Shown in pieces: positions 1 to 11,075 of a stretch of DNA of 64,000 bases. The notes under the pieces are model-generated. The model made no database searches and was not told the origin of the DNA. It was given only the letters and a program-made list of their open reading frames with translations. Made by a program: the position numbers and the translations under genes. Location of the stretch: the NCBI GenBank assembly GCA_026119855.1, contig JAOWBW010001128.1, forward strand, positions 364,472 to 428,471. Direction: 5' to 3'. This DNA is from Campanula takesimana. Lineage: Eukaryota; Streptophyta; Magnoliopsida; Asterales; Campanulaceae. Positions within the stretch are counted from its first letter, which is position 1, and every line of letters starts with the position of its first letter.

Positions 1-711
1 TGATTAGGTTCTAGCAAACCATCATACCTACCCAATTAGTATAACTAGATACAAGTTCGCATTCCTCTTAGAATATGTCACAATCCTTTTGTCCACGATA
101 TCATTGAACACAAGTCATGGTCAAAGAGTCAAACTTGTTTTGTTCAATACTTTCTCGATTCCGAATATGTTGATAATCCAAATGACATTGATCCAATCAA
201 TTCATTTGAGTCCGGCCGAACATTTCATCAACATCATTCCTACGAGAGGCCCAAGCTTGACATCTATCCGAGGAGGGACAAATCCATTTAGCTTATTATT
301 CTTCCCTACGTGAATCCGATTATGCCAATCATACCCTTTATAACTACTCAGTTAAAAGTAGCGTTTGAATATGTCAAACATAATGTTCATCAAGTGGAAG
401 ACTATAATAACTTCATGTCCAAGGATTCAAATGACATAACTAATATGAGATATATGTATGACATAGACCATGACATAAATCTCATAGAGCGGGTCATGTC
501 CAGTACCTTGTTCCAAACAAGTACCCATAAATCTAACATGATCATCCCATGATCATTTATCCTTTATACTAGTGCTTAACAAGTACTAGGACGGAGATTA
601 TTATGAGTAAACATGAACAACAATAATAATCAAAACATCTCTTTATTGATATGAAATAAATGATAACAATTACAACGTTTATTAAACGTGCCTTGGGAAC
701 CACTACCAACA
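1..711 (-). repeat. Copia-1 3' LTR, partial
   Basis: Position 1 aligns with 7029 and position 711 with 7740, so this is the last 711 bp (plus-strand order) of a 1,495-bp LTR. It ends in CCAACA on the plus strand, directly next to the purine tract. The short ORFs here recur in the other LTR copy and are not genes. Confidence 0.95.
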
Positions 712-724
712 ATCTCCCACTTGC
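712..724 (-). other. Polypurine tract of Copia-1
   Basis: On the minus strand the sequence just before the 3' LTR reads CAAGTGGGAGATT. It abuts the LTR and is the expected plus-strand primer. The same tract precedes the Copia-b LTR at 27627. Confidence 0.85.
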
Positions 725-725
725 C

Positions 726-3612
726 CTAGGCCCAATCTCCCATGTATCTAATACCCATGGACCTAACATGACCATCATATTTAGCTTGTGGAAGTCCCTT
801 TGTTAGCGGGTCCGCAACATTGTCATCAGTAGGTACTCTGCATATATTTTAGTCTCCCCTATCAACGATCTCTCGAATGATATGAAAACGCCTAAGTATG
901 TGTTTGGATTTCTGATATGCTCTTGGTTCCTTTGCTTGAGCAATAGCACCATTATTGTCGCAATAAAGGTCTATTGGACTAGCAATACTAGGAACCACTT
1001 CAAGTTCAGTTATGAACTTCTTAATCCAAACAGCTTCCTTTGCAGCATCCGATGCAGCAATATACTCAGCTTCTGTTGTAGAATCAGCGGTTGTACTTTT
1101 CTTGGAACTCTTCCAGCTTACAGATCCACCATTTAACATAAACACAAAACCCGATTGCGATCGGCTATCATCTTTGTCAGTTTGGAAGCTTGCATCCGTG
1201 TAAGCATTTACAACGAGATCATCTTCCATTCCTCCATAGACCAAAAACGAGTCTTTAGTTCTTCTCAAGTACTTAAGAATCGCTTTTATAGCTATCCAGT
1301 GATTTTCGCCAGGGTCGGATTGGTATCTACTTGTCATGCTCAAAGCATAAGATACATCCGGCCTAGTACAAATCATGGCATACATGATGGACCCAATTGC
1401 CGAAGCATAGGGAACATCATTCATTTTCTCACGCTCATCGTTTGTCTTAGGACATTGAGTCTTGCTTAGAGAAACTCCATGTTACACGGGCAAGGTGCCT
1501 CTCTTAGAATTTTCCATACGGAATCTTCTAATGACCTTGTCAATGTATGTACTTTGGCTTAAACCAAGTAGCCTCCTTGATCTATCTCTATAGATCTTAA
1601 TTCCAAGTATATATGCGGCTTCACCCATATCTTTCATTGTGAAGCACTTTCCTAACCAAATCTTCACAGACTGAAGTGTAGGAATGTCGTTTCCAATGAG
1701 CAATATGTCATCCACATATAAATAAGGAATAGCACTATGCTCCCACTAATCTTCTTGTATACACAAGGCTCATCTTCGTTCTTGATGAAACCAAACTCTT
1801 TGACCGATTCATCAAAACGGAGATTCCAACTCCTTGAAGCTTGGTTCAATCCATAGATGGATCTTTACAATTTGCATACCTTAGAATCTTGTTCAAAACC
1901 TTCTGGTTGTCTCATATACACATCCTCTTGGAGTTTTCCATTCAGGAAAGCGGTTTTGACGTCCATCTGCCATATTTCATAGTCATGATATGCGGCAATG
2001 GCAAGCAAAATTCTTATAGACTTGATCATTGCTACGGGTGAAAAGGTCTCATCATAGTCAATACCATGAACTTGCCTATAACTCTTCGCTACAAGCCTAG
2101 CTTTGTAAGTATGCACCTTCCCATCCATGTTAGTCTTCTTCTTGAAGACCCATTTGCATCCTATGGTTTTTACACCTTCGGGCGCATCAATCAAATTCCA
2201 AACTTGATTGTCTTGCATGGATTGCAATTCGGATTCCATGGCTCCAAGCCACTTGTCCGAATCAGGAGAAGACATCGCCTCTTGGTAGGTTGACGGTTCA
2301 TCATTCTCAATGATTTCTACCTCATTACTATCCGTTACGAGAAATCCATATCTCTCGGGCTCGGATCGTAACCTACTAGATCTGCGAGATGCTTGTGTAT
2401 TTTGAACAGGTTCCACAACTCTTTGTGGTTCTTGTTCTTGTTCCACTATTGGTTCAATGTTATTTTCTGGGTCTCGAATATCTTCAAGATTTATTTTACT
2501 CCCACTGATTTCTTTAGAGAGAAACTCTTTCTCTAGAAAGACACCAGTTCGGGCAACAAACACTTTGTTATCCTCTCGGTTATAAAAGTAATATCCTTTA
2601 GTTTCCTTAGGATATCCCACGAAAATACATTTATCAGATTTGTGTGCTAGTTTGTCAGAGATAAGTCTCTTGACATAAACTTCGCAACCCCAAATCCTCA
2701 TGAAAGACAAACTAGGTTTCTTTCCACTCCACATCTCATATGGAGTCTTTGGAACCGATTTAGTTGGAACTTGATTTAGTGTGAAAGCAGCGGTTTCTAG
2801 AGCGTAACCCCAAAAGGATATTGGAAGATCAACTTGACTCATCATTGATCGAACCATGTCTAACAAAGTCCGAATCCTCCTCTCGGACACACCATTCCAT
2901 TGTGGTGTTCCGGGCGGAGTCAATTGTGAAACTATTCCACGATTCTTTAGATGATCATCAAATTCTTGACTTAAGTATTCACCACCTCGATCTGATCGAA
3001 GTGCCTTTATAATTTTGCCAAGTTGTTTTTCTACTTCATTTTGAAATATTCTAAATATCTCAAATGCTTCACTTTTATGTTTCATTAGGTAAACATACCC
3101 AAATCTACTATAATCATCAGTGATGGTTATGAAGTATTGAAATCCTCCCCTAGCATTGCTACTTAATGGTCCGGATACATCGGAATGTATCAACCCCAAT
3201 AAGTCGCTTGCCCTTTCACCCAACTTGGTAAAAGGTGTCTTAGTCATTTTCCAAGAAGACACGACTCACAAGTATCATATGACTCTAAGTCACATGAACC
3301 CAAAAGTCCGTCCCCATGGAGTTTTGAGATACGCTTCTCATTAATATGACCAAGACGGCAATGCCATAAATAGGTATGATTTACATCATTAGGTTTAGAT
3401 TTCTTGTTTACATGATAGACATTGTCATTATTTTCATTCTTGACATCCAAGATATAAAGGCCATTAAATGAATTAGCAATACCATAAAGTACATCATTTA
3501 AATAAATAGAAAATTTCTTATTCTCAATAAGAAACTTAAAACCTTCATTATCCAAACAAGAAATTGAAATAATATTTCTGCTTAAATCCAGAACATAATA
3601 ACAATTGTTCAA
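726..3612 (-). pseudogene. Copia-1 pol: GAG-pre-integrase, integrase, RT, RNase H (broken)
   Basis: The pieces follow in order. 3612-3244 is the pre-integrase zinc domain (CRLGHINEKR, CESCLLGK). 3262-1865 is the integrase core, with Asp in HSDVSG, Asp in RSDRGGEY and Glu in GVSERR, followed by the RT fingers (KWVFKKK, QMDVKTAFLNG). 1849-1482 is the RT palm and 1424-726 is RNase H (TDASFQTDKDDSRSQSG, TTEAEYIAASDAAKE). I see frameshifts near 3610, 3248 and 1725, the last just before the catalytic YVDD loop. In-frame stops lie at 1865, 1482 and 849. Past the last stop the frame continues to a TAG at 726, probably the true end of pol. The product would copy the element's RNA and integrate the cDNA, but this copy cannot make it. 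Confidence 0.93.
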
Positions 3613-4682
3613 ACAAGAATTAATCCGGAAGGTAAAGTGACTTCATAAGTCCCTACGGCTAATGCAGCAACTCTTGCTCCATTTCCCACTCGTAGATCTA
3701 CTTCACCTTCTTTAAGCAGTCTCCTATTCTTTAGTCCCTGCACATTTAGACAAATGTGAGAACCACATCCGGTATCCAATACCCAAGAATCAGTGGTAGA
3801 AAGGAGAATATCTATCATATAGATACCTGAAGTCGACGCAGCCTTGCTGCTCTTCTTCTTCTTTTGCTCTTCCAAGAAAGCCTTGCAATTACGTTTCCAA
3901 TGACCAATTTCTTGACAATGGAAACAGATTGCATCCTTTTGTGAATCGGGTTTTGCCTCAGAAGCCTTGGCAACCTTTGCCTTGATTATCTTGGGTTTGA
4001 CAACTTTCTTACCCTTGCCTTTGGCACCAGGCTTCTTCCCATCATGAACCAAGAGCACGGGAGAACCATTCTCCACAATTTTCATCTCTACAGTTTTGAG
4101 CATCCCATGCAACTCAGAGAGATTCTTATCCATTCCATGCATGTTATAATTCATCACAAACTGATTATAACTTTTAGGCAATGAATTAAGAATGAGATCC
4201 GTGGCTAGCTCCAATGGGATTGGATAGCCAAGTTTCTCAAGGTGCTCTGCATAACCTTTCATTTTAAGAAAGTGAGGACTCACTTGTTGCCCTTCATTCA
4301 TTTTACAAGTAGTGAATGCAACAATAGTCTTGTACCTCTCTTGCCTAGCTTGCTCTTGAAACATGGTTCTCAACTCCACGCCTATCTCATAGGCTTCCAA
4401 ATGTTCCAAACTTTGTTGGAGTTTTGAACACATAGCAGCAATCATGAGACAACTTACATCTCTAGAATCATTACGATGTTTCTTGTAATTGTCTCTTTCC
4501 ACCCTAGGGACAGTAGGCGGTGGTTCAGCAGGGAGAGGCCCGTCGAGAATGTACAACTTATCTTCTTGCCTAAGAACGATTCTTATGCTACGGATCCAAT
4601 CCATAAAGTTAGTACCATTCTCTTCGAGCTTATCCTTCTCAAGGATCGATCGCAACGACATCGATTGAGTGTTATTAGTCAT
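3609..4682 (-). CDS. Copia-1 Gag and protease ORF, ends at a frameshift
   Basis: An ATG at 4682 opens a 357-codon frame. Residues 1 to about 200 match the copia Gag capsid (opening MSLRSILEKDKL, then a WIRSIRIVLRQ helix). A lysine-rich linker follows, then one CCHC zinc knuckle (CFHCQEIGHWKRNC) for RNA binding. Next is the start of the aspartic protease with its catalytic DTG (WVLDTGCGSH). The frame ends early at a TGA created by a one-base frameshift, and the next domain continues in another frame. In an intact element, Gag and Pol of this clade form one polyprotein. The start is the first ATG after a long stop-rich leader, so it is well supported. Confidence 0.9.
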   Translation of the reverse strand: MTNNTQSMSLRSILEKDKLEENGTNFMDWIRSIRIVLRQEDKLYILDGPLPAEPPPTVPRVERDNYKKHRNDSRDVSCLMIAAMCSKLQQSLEHLEAYEIGVELRTMFQEQARQERYKTIVAFTTCKMNEGQQVSPHFLKMKGYAEHLEKLGYPIPLELATDLILNSLPKSYNQFVMNYNMHGMDKNLSELHGMLKTVEMKIVENGSPVLLVHDGKKPGAKGKGKKVVKPKIIKAKVAKASEAKPDSQKDAICFHCQEIGHWKRNCKAFLEEQKKKKSSKAASTSGIYMIDILLSTTDSWVLDTGCGSHICLNVQGLKNRRLLKEGEVDLRVGNGARVAALAVGTYEVTLPSGLILV

Positions 4683-6229
4683 TATCTACAAATATGCAAA
4701 ATTTCCAAAATTTAATAAGTACCGATTTTCATTAAAGAGATAAATAATGTATTTTTCAAAAATACTCCCACTAAATTATATAACCTTCTTATACATCCAA
4801 TGTATAATATAATTTAATTGGGTTAAGATCCAACTTTAATTTAATTTCAAGTCCGCTAAGGCTGATTACACAAAATCAAATTAATTAGGTAGACAACTCT
4901 TGTCAATCATATCTCATATGACTCTTAGTTCCTTTTATGAGATTCTTTAAGAAATCAAATTTCAAAAAGCATGTTAAACCTCATCTTTGCCTAGGCCCAA
5001 AACTGTTTTGACGCCCAATTAAGTCTAACCATTTTAAACGTATAGTTAATGTGTCCCGCTAGGGCGTGCCCACATTATCTATCTTGGTTATACATAAACA
5101 AATTTAATGCACCTCGCTAGGGCGAATCTACATTAAAATCACTCATGTACTAACAAGTGTTTTAATCATGGCATGGCAATAAAAGACTTAAAACTTTTTT
5201 TGAAGGTTCATCACATATAGCATATAACACATTTATGAGCACATAATATAAACATGTTACACATCAAGTTTAGCCACTAAATTAATCTACATTAATTTAA
5301 GCATGATATTTATGTGTCATTAGTTTCTCTATAATTATGAGGATGAGACTATTTCAACTTTGGTCATTATCTCCAAATCAAGACAACAAGAAGTGCGGTC
5401 GAACTAAGCCATTAGGCAACCATAATCCCGCACTAATTCAAGAAACCAAGAAAGTAGTCCATGTGGCCAAAACTAAGCAATAGATGGTCTCGATGAACGT
5501 AGGCCAATTGCGTTCACAAATCCACATGGATCTCCAATCATTGAATCAAGAACTTTGTTTCTCAATTTTAGCAATTATGAACTCTTCATAATTCTAACTT
5601 CGTTTTATCTTTGAAACTTTGATTGCGATCAAGTTTGGGAAACACAATCTCGATGAACGCAGATTAGCCATCCAAACCTTGAACCAATCTTAGAATCATA
5701 AGACTAAAACAAATAGGAAAATCAAACCCCAAAATCCACACACAAACCAACTACCCAAAACCCATTCCAGATCAGCAGGTCTGGATTGGTTCTGTTACTG
5801 GTTTTGTTGAACCTCTCGAAAATTCCAAATTCTGATTTTTGAGCAAAATCAGACATTCTGATCTTGGCGTGCGGCCGCCCAAAAGATATGTGCGGTCGCC
5901 CAAAAACCGTGCGGCCGCCCAGTATCTTCCGTGCGGTCGCCCGGTTCAATCAGAATGTGCAGAATTTTAAGTTCGAAAATTTTGTCTCAAAATTGTTTTC
6001 CCCGATTATTAAAACTTTTATCCAATCAAAAATTAATAATCAACAATTCTGAATCCACCATAATTTATTTATTGCGATTGAATCGTGCGATTAAAGTTGC
6101 AAAACGATAAACCACATAAAATCACATAACACATAAACATCACATATTCCAATATTCACATCATGCAAGGCACATAAACAATTTATATACACATAACATG
6201 ATCCAAGTATTGAATTAATCAACATGAAC
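4683..6229 (-). other. Copia-1 5' leader, noncoding
   Basis: About 1.55 kb between the primer-binding site and the gag ATG, AT-rich and without a plausible ORF. It holds a cluster of four GC-rich iterons (5869-5943) that match those in the same element's LTR. Confidence 0.8.
5869..5943 (-). repeat. GC-rich iterons in the Copia-1 leader (GCGGYCGCCC x4)
   Basis: Four copies start at 5869, 5890, 5909 and 5931 (plus-strand reading GTGCGGYCGCCC). The middle base alternates C, T, C, T. Each copy contains CGGCCG or CGGTCG, two CpGs two bases apart. They lie about 300-375 nt downstream of the primer-binding site. The function is unknown. Confidence 0.85.
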
Positions 6230-6244
6230 GGGGCTCTGATACCA
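6230..6244 (-). other. Primer-binding site of Copia-1 (initiator tRNA-Met type)
   Basis: The minus strand reads TGGTATCAGAGCCCC one base inside the 5' LTR. TGGTATCAGAGC is complementary to the 3' end of plant initiator tRNA-Met. Confidence 0.92.
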
Positions 6245-6693
6245 CTGTTGGGTTTCGTAGTAACATGCGCAGCGGAATTTAGCATTTAAAATTTAGAAAC
6301 CCAAAGCCCATAGATCCGTTCATATCATTAAATCAAATACCATAACATGAATATAGGATAAACTAACCCTTGATGGCTATCAAATTCTCTTGGTCTTTGG
6401 TGGAAGTTTGAAGACTTGATCACGATCACAAAGCTTGAACACGAACTTTGAAGATGATGATTTTCACCCTCTAGCGGTATCCACACTTCGAGCGAATATC
6501 AAAGGAGCTTCTTTGATCTTGGTTGCTAGACCAAATTGTGAAACACTTTTTCACAATCAAAAGAACTATATGGAATTTATTTTGTGTATTATTTTGTTCT
6601 TCAACCAAGAGTGTCTTGGAACAAAATAAATCCTCTCTCAAACTCTTTGAGACTCACAAAATCGTTAGCCTTGAGTGCTGGCCGAATTTGGTC

Positions 6694-6700
6694 TTTTATA
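6694..6700 (-). promoter_or_regulatory. TATA box in the Copia-1 5' LTR
   Basis: The minus strand reads GTGTATAAAAGACC. This is the best TATA box in the LTR and lies about 450 bp before the LTR's 3' end, so U3 would be about 1 kb. The iteron array is 96-204 bp upstream. Confidence 0.65.
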
Positions 6701-6795
6701 CACAAATATGACCTATTCCAAATAGGAAACTTGTGTCAAAATCCGTCCAAAATTCGTTTCCTAATCAAATTAGGAATCTGCCACCCGATAGTACT

Positions 6796-6904
6796 GTGCG
6801 GCCGCCCAAAAACCTCTGTGCGGTCGCACAACTATCTGAAACAAAACTGGTACAAATCTGAGCCAAGTGTGCGGCCGCCCAGTCCATTATGTGCGGTCGC
6901 CCAC
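6796..6904 (-). repeat. GC-rich iterons in the Copia-1 LTR, paired
   Basis: Copies start at 6796, 6818, 6869 and 6891, giving spacings of 22, 51 and 22. Each pair is GCGGCCGCCC followed by GCGGTCGCCC (the second copy ends CGCACA). The word and spacing are repeated in the LARD LTR at 52026-52133. Confidence 0.88.
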
Positions 6905-7744
6905 TTCCCCAGAAAGTCCAAAATTTCCAAAATTCCAATGTAGTCCTTTTAAAGATTCGTTCTATTGTGTGTGACCCTCTAGGATTATACTAAGTTGGCA
7001 ATGGGTTCAAACATGAAACCATAAGATATGATTAGGTTCTAGCAAACCGTCATACCTACCCAATTAGTATAACTAGATACAAGTTCGCATTCCTCTTAGA
7101 ATATGTCACAATCCTTTTGTCCACGATATCATTGAACACAAGTCATGGTCAAAGAGTCAAACTTGTTTTGTTCAATACTTTCTCGATTCCGAATATGTTG
7201 ATAATCCAAATGACATTGATCCAATCAATTCATTTGAGTCCGGCCGAACATTTCATCAACATCATTCCTACGAGAGGCCCAAGCTTGACATCTCTCCGAG
7301 GAGGGACAAATCCATTTAGCTTATTATTCTTCCCTACGTGAATCCGATTATGCCAATCATACCCTTTATAACTACTCGGTTAAAAGTAGCGTTTGAATAT
7401 GTCAAACATAATGTTCATCAAGTGGAAGACTATAATAACTTCATGTCCAAGGATTCAAATGACATAACTAATATGAGATATATGTATGACATAGACCATG
7501 ACATAAATCTCATAGAGCGGGTCATGTCCAGTACCTTGTTCCAAACAAGTACCCATAAATCTAACATGATCATCCCATGATCATTTAGCCTTTATACTAG
7601 TGCTTAACAAGTACTAGGGACGGAGATTATTATGAGTAAACATGAACAACAATAATAATCAAAACATCTCTTTATTGATATGAAATAAATGATAACAATT
7701 ACAACGTTTATTAAACGTGCCTAGGGCACCACTACCAACAGACC

Positions 7745-7836
7745 GGCCTTTCGGGTTTTCAATCTAGCGAGCTTTTTTTTTGCACTTGCTCTAATTTTTG
7801 CCTAGGCCGCCCTTTCGGGTTTTCAACCTAGCGAGC
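7745..7836 (-). repeat. Two copies of a 28-bp unit in the Tat 3' region
   Basis: The unit with core TTTCGGGTTTTCAA and end CTAGCGAGC occurs at 7745-7772 and 7808-7836. Each copy is followed by a run of T. It lies just after the integrase end. I see no function for it. Confidence 0.7.
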
Positions 7837-7865
7837 GTTTTTTTTTTAAAAATGGTCTTCATTTG

Positions 7866-8451
7866 CTAAGCGTAGAACTTCTTGAGCTTGTCGAGGTTGA
7901 CCTCCTTTGGAAATTGATCACCATCCAAGTGTACGAGTCGGACTGCACCGCCGCTTAGTATCTTTTTGACCACATAAGGACCGACCCATCGAGGTCCCCA
8001 CTTCCCAAGGGGATTTATGGCATTGGGAGGATGTTGTCTTAGGACCAAATCTCCTACTTTGTTATTTTGAGGCTTCACCTTTTTATTGAAAGCCCTTGCA
8101 ATTCTTTGTTGATAAGCCCTTGTGCGTTCAAATGCTCTTAATCTCTTTTCGTCGAGTAGGGCTAGTTGCTCGTATCGACTTTGCATCCAATCAACCTCGT
8201 TGACTTGGTTCTCGAGTAAGACCCGTAGAGAAGGAACCTCGAGTTCGACTGGGAGTACGGCTTCAGAACCATAAACTAATGAGTACAGAGTTTCTCCCGT
8301 TGCTGACCGTATTGACGTGCGGTAGCCCCACAATGCTAGTGGTAATTTCTCGGGCCAATCCCTTCCTGTTGAAGCCATTTTTCGTATGATGACCTCGATT
8401 GTCTTATTTGCTGCTTCGACTGCTCCATTGGCTTGGGGGCGGTACCGGGAT
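7866..8451 (-). pseudogene. Tat integrase, C-terminal half
   Basis: From 8378 the frame reads MASTGRDWPEKLPLALWGY, then YSLVYGSEAVLPVE, and ends with a GPY/F-like module (GPRWVGPYVVKKILSGGAV). It closes at a natural stop near 7866. Codons 8451-8379 carry on from the part at 16602 and encode the end of the integrase core around the catalytic Glu (QANGAVEAANK). TR-GAG inserted at 8452 and split the gene; the two halves join in frame across the 5-bp target duplication. This half is intact, but the enzyme as a whole is not. Confidence 0.9.
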
Positions 8452-9253
8452 TGTCACGACCCGAAAACTAGGCTCTATTTTATTAGTAATAAATAATTAT
8501 TATTTATTTAATTGCTTATTTATTTATTTAAATTATTATTTATTTAAATATTTATGTGTGCACTTTATGTGTCATAATAATTATGCCTAGCATTTTATTT
8601 GGGTCCTTAGTCCTAGTGTAGTATTATTTGGTCTTAGTTGTAGAAGGAAGTAGTAGAGTTGTGTAGTTAGTGGGGGAGGGGGTCTAAGTGTAAGTTTTGA
8701 ATTTATCATCTCCCTCTCTTCTCCCTCACCTCTCCCTCATTTCTTTCCCAGACACTTCTCTCTCTTCCATGGGTGAAAGAGGTAAGTTTTCTTCTCTCCT
8801 TCTCTCTTCTTTTTCTTCATCCTCCTCTCATAATCTCTCATTTCTTAAAACATGAACCTTGTTTAGATCGTCGATAGGATCGCGTAGAACCAAAAAGAAT
8901 TGAATTCCGTCAACTTTGAGAAAATTCAAGTAAGTTACTTTTCCCCCATTTTGATGATAAAATGTTCATCTCATGTTTATATGATGTTTGATGTGTTATA
9001 TTTGAAGTTTGGTTGAGTTTAGAATTTATTTTGAATTTATTTGAGTTTTTGGGTAAAAATGGTGAAATCTTGAATGTGGGGATTTGGTGTTGGTTTAGAT
9101 TATTAAAGGGTGTTATTTAGGTTCCCTTTAGGTTGGATGTTGTTTAGGAGCTTTAGAAATGTATTGGGAAGCTTTGATTTTGATAACTTTAGTGAAGGTT
9201 GTGTTTTGGTTCGAAATGGGTAAACCCAGGAAGAATCTGGGCATTGTTCTTCT

Positions 9254-9395
9254 GGCACGGTCGTGCCAATATTCACTTTTCTCTCGTCATGTTTGGCACG
9301 GTCGTGCCCCTTTATTTGGCACGGTCGTGCCAATATTCACTTGCCTCTCGTCATGTTTGGCACGGTCGTGCCAATTTCTTAGGCACGGTCGTGCC
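9254..9395 (+). repeat. Palindromic iterons GGCACGGTCGTGCC x5 in the TR-GAG LTR
   Basis: Five identical 14-mers start at 9254, 9295, 9318, 9359 and 9382, with spacings 41, 23, 41, 23. The arms GGCACG/CGTGCC are perfect inverted repeats around a GT centre, which gives each site a direction. The spacer between pairs is a near-copy both times, so the array grew as a 64-bp dimer. Confidence 0.95.
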
Positions 9396-9446
9396 AAGCT
9401 GAGACTCTGATATATTCTTCCCTTTTCTTCTAAAACTGTTTCCCCC

Positions 9447-9500
9447 ATAACTTCTTCGTCCGGACTCCGTTTTGGGCGTGTAAACTATCGTTTTGAAGCT
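9447..9500 (+). promoter_or_regulatory. Conserved box with CGGACTCCGTTTTGGG in the LTR
   Basis: Core TCCGGACTCCGTTTTGGGCG, followed by AACTATCGTTTTGAAGCT. The same box follows the iterons in T1 (31502-31560), the LARD (51600-51653, minus) and T2 (57306-57363, minus), while the DNA between is poorly conserved. The role is unknown. Confidence 0.7.
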
Positions 9501-11075
9501 ATCTCCGAGTACTACAAGATGGTATAGGTTTTTCAGTTAAGTTATAAGTTTTATACTTCGGGATTTTATTGGGTGTTTGAGGTTAAGAGGAGTTGTATCG
9601 ATCCATTGTGAACAAGTTTTGTAAATCCAATTGAGTGACTTTATTGAGTTGTTATGATCATTTTGGGATATAAGTGAGGACTTCATACTTTGAGACCCTT
9701 TAATTGAAAGTTATTTTACTGATCAGATTGATTTTAGAATGAGACTTGGTCTAGGTTTTAGGTGATATCCTATAGTACCTAGAGGGTTGTTTTGGAACAC
9801 TAAAGTGCAAGGTTTAGTCCAGTCGTGATCATGTTCTAATAAGGGTAACCTTTTGGATTCGTTTGGGTACTTACGATTTGATTAATCTTAAGGTGTATTC
9901 ATTCTGGATTCCTACTTTGGAATTCCAGGTATGATGAGATGGTTGAGTTCATAGTCCTGGTATATCTTTATGAGTAAATGTTTATGGTCGTTTCGGTCAT
10001 AGTCCTTGTCCTATTTGTGAGTTACCGTTTGGGTTGAGTTCTTTATGTGTAACTTGTGGGCATCATCTTTGGAATGTATTTGGTAGGGTTCCTCTTTATG
10101 GAATTATTGTATTCTAATAATCATTGTTGTTGTGCTCTTTATGAGAAATTCCGTTTATTGTTGTTGGACTCTTTTATGAGAAGCTTCTTGTGCTATTGTT
10201 GTTGAACTCTTTTCGAGTAATCGGTTGCATCTTTATGGTGATTTAATTGGTGTGGTTCCCTACTTTGGAACCTTAAGTTGTTTATTCATGCTAAAATATT
10301 ATTACTTAGCATTTAAGTAGAAGCCCAGCTGGCATATTTGTTGCATCGGGTGATGGGAAGGATTATAATGGCAAAGCCAAGTCCATTATAATGTTGACCA
10401 TTGTTTTGCCCTTACTATACCCCTTCTCCAGATTGGCCTTGGAAAGGATAAGTCAGCGTTCCTTTGTGAATGTATCTGGCTAACGGGCATGACTTTGTGT
10501 CATGGTCCTTGTCCTTTGTGACACTTTTATGGTTATTGGTTCCGGTACCGGGGTTTTCTCTTCGGCTTTCATGCTATTATGAAGATGATGATTTGTTGAT
10601 TATTGAAGCTGCGCAGCGATCCTTTATTTGGATGTACCAGTTTGGAAAACCTTGGCTATATCCTTTGTTATGTGTTTATTTCCGCTGCTATCTGTTATGT
10701 GCTATGTGATATTTATTATTGCTTATTGCTTCTTGCATCATAGCATGTCATGTAGTTGCATTAGTAACTTACTGAGATTTATTCTCACCCCATTCTTGTT
10801 TCAAATTGTTTTCCTTAACCCCCCCCCCCCTAGGAGGAAAAAGGATTAGGATTCGCGGATCGAGGAGGACGTCGAGAGGATTGAGATTTTGGCAGGTTGT
10901 TTGATCGGTTTGCATTATTTAAATGTATAACCTTTTGGGGATAGTTTTACCATCAATGACGTCATTAAGATTTGTAATCTTTTGTATTTTTGGGGTGAGC
11001 TTGCGAAGCTTATTCTAGTAGTTTGTTGTTGTTGTTAAGCTGGGATTTCTAAAACTTTGTTTTAAACATTTTGGG

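Larger units (their letters stand above)
1..7740 (-). mobile_element. Copia-1: Ty1/copia retrotransposon, 3' LTR cut by the window edge
   Basis: The element reads right to left. Its 5' LTR is at 6246-7740, followed by a primer-binding site, a leader of about 1.5 kb, gag-protease, then integrase, RT and RNase H, a purine tract and the 3' LTR (1-711, truncated by the window). The order integrase before RT defines Ty1/copia. The two LTRs differ by about six substitutions and one indel over 711 bp (hand count), so the insertion is fairly recent, yet the coding region has several frameshifts and stops. It lies in the 3' part of the Tat element that resumes at 7741. The Gag N-terminus and long leader resemble Angela/TAR-type copia elements; that lineage call is tentative. 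The target duplication cannot be checked because the left end is outside the window. Confidence 0.93.
6246..7740 (-). repeat. Copia-1 5' LTR, complete
   Basis: 1,495 bp with TGTTGG...CCAACA termini, which are inverted repeats of each other. It contains a TATA box (6694-6700) and, upstream of it in transcription order, four iterons (6796-6904). Confidence 0.93.

Noticed and set aside
5722..6052. Short ORFs in the Copia-1 leader with CGRPK repeats.
   Set aside because: By-product of translating GC-rich iterons; no start context or homology.
8475..8560. ATTTA/TTTAAAT-rich start of the Tekay-type LTRs as a replication origin or matrix attachment region.
   Set aside because: It is conserved in all copies but is only AT-rich low-complexity DNA; nothing specific supports either role.
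9254..9395. Regularly spaced repeats resembling a CRISPR array.
   Set aside because: Repeats are 14 bp, spacers are 9 and 27 bp and are themselves repeated, and the DNA is from a plant retrotransposon. No cas genes.
9103..9410. Overlapping ORFs across the iterons with repeated HGRA or GTVVP motifs.
   Set aside because: They are translations of the iteron repeat on both strands, with no domain and no conservation at protein level between families.
10470..10709. An ORF of about 79 codons (LSCYYEDDDLLIIEAAQR) that recurs in several LTRs (also 15899, 31928, 38198 and, reversed, 56631 and 63513).
   Set aside because: It lies in LTRs, its start and end differ between copies, frames shift, and it is lost in the LARD. 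Sequence similarity of the LTRs explains it.
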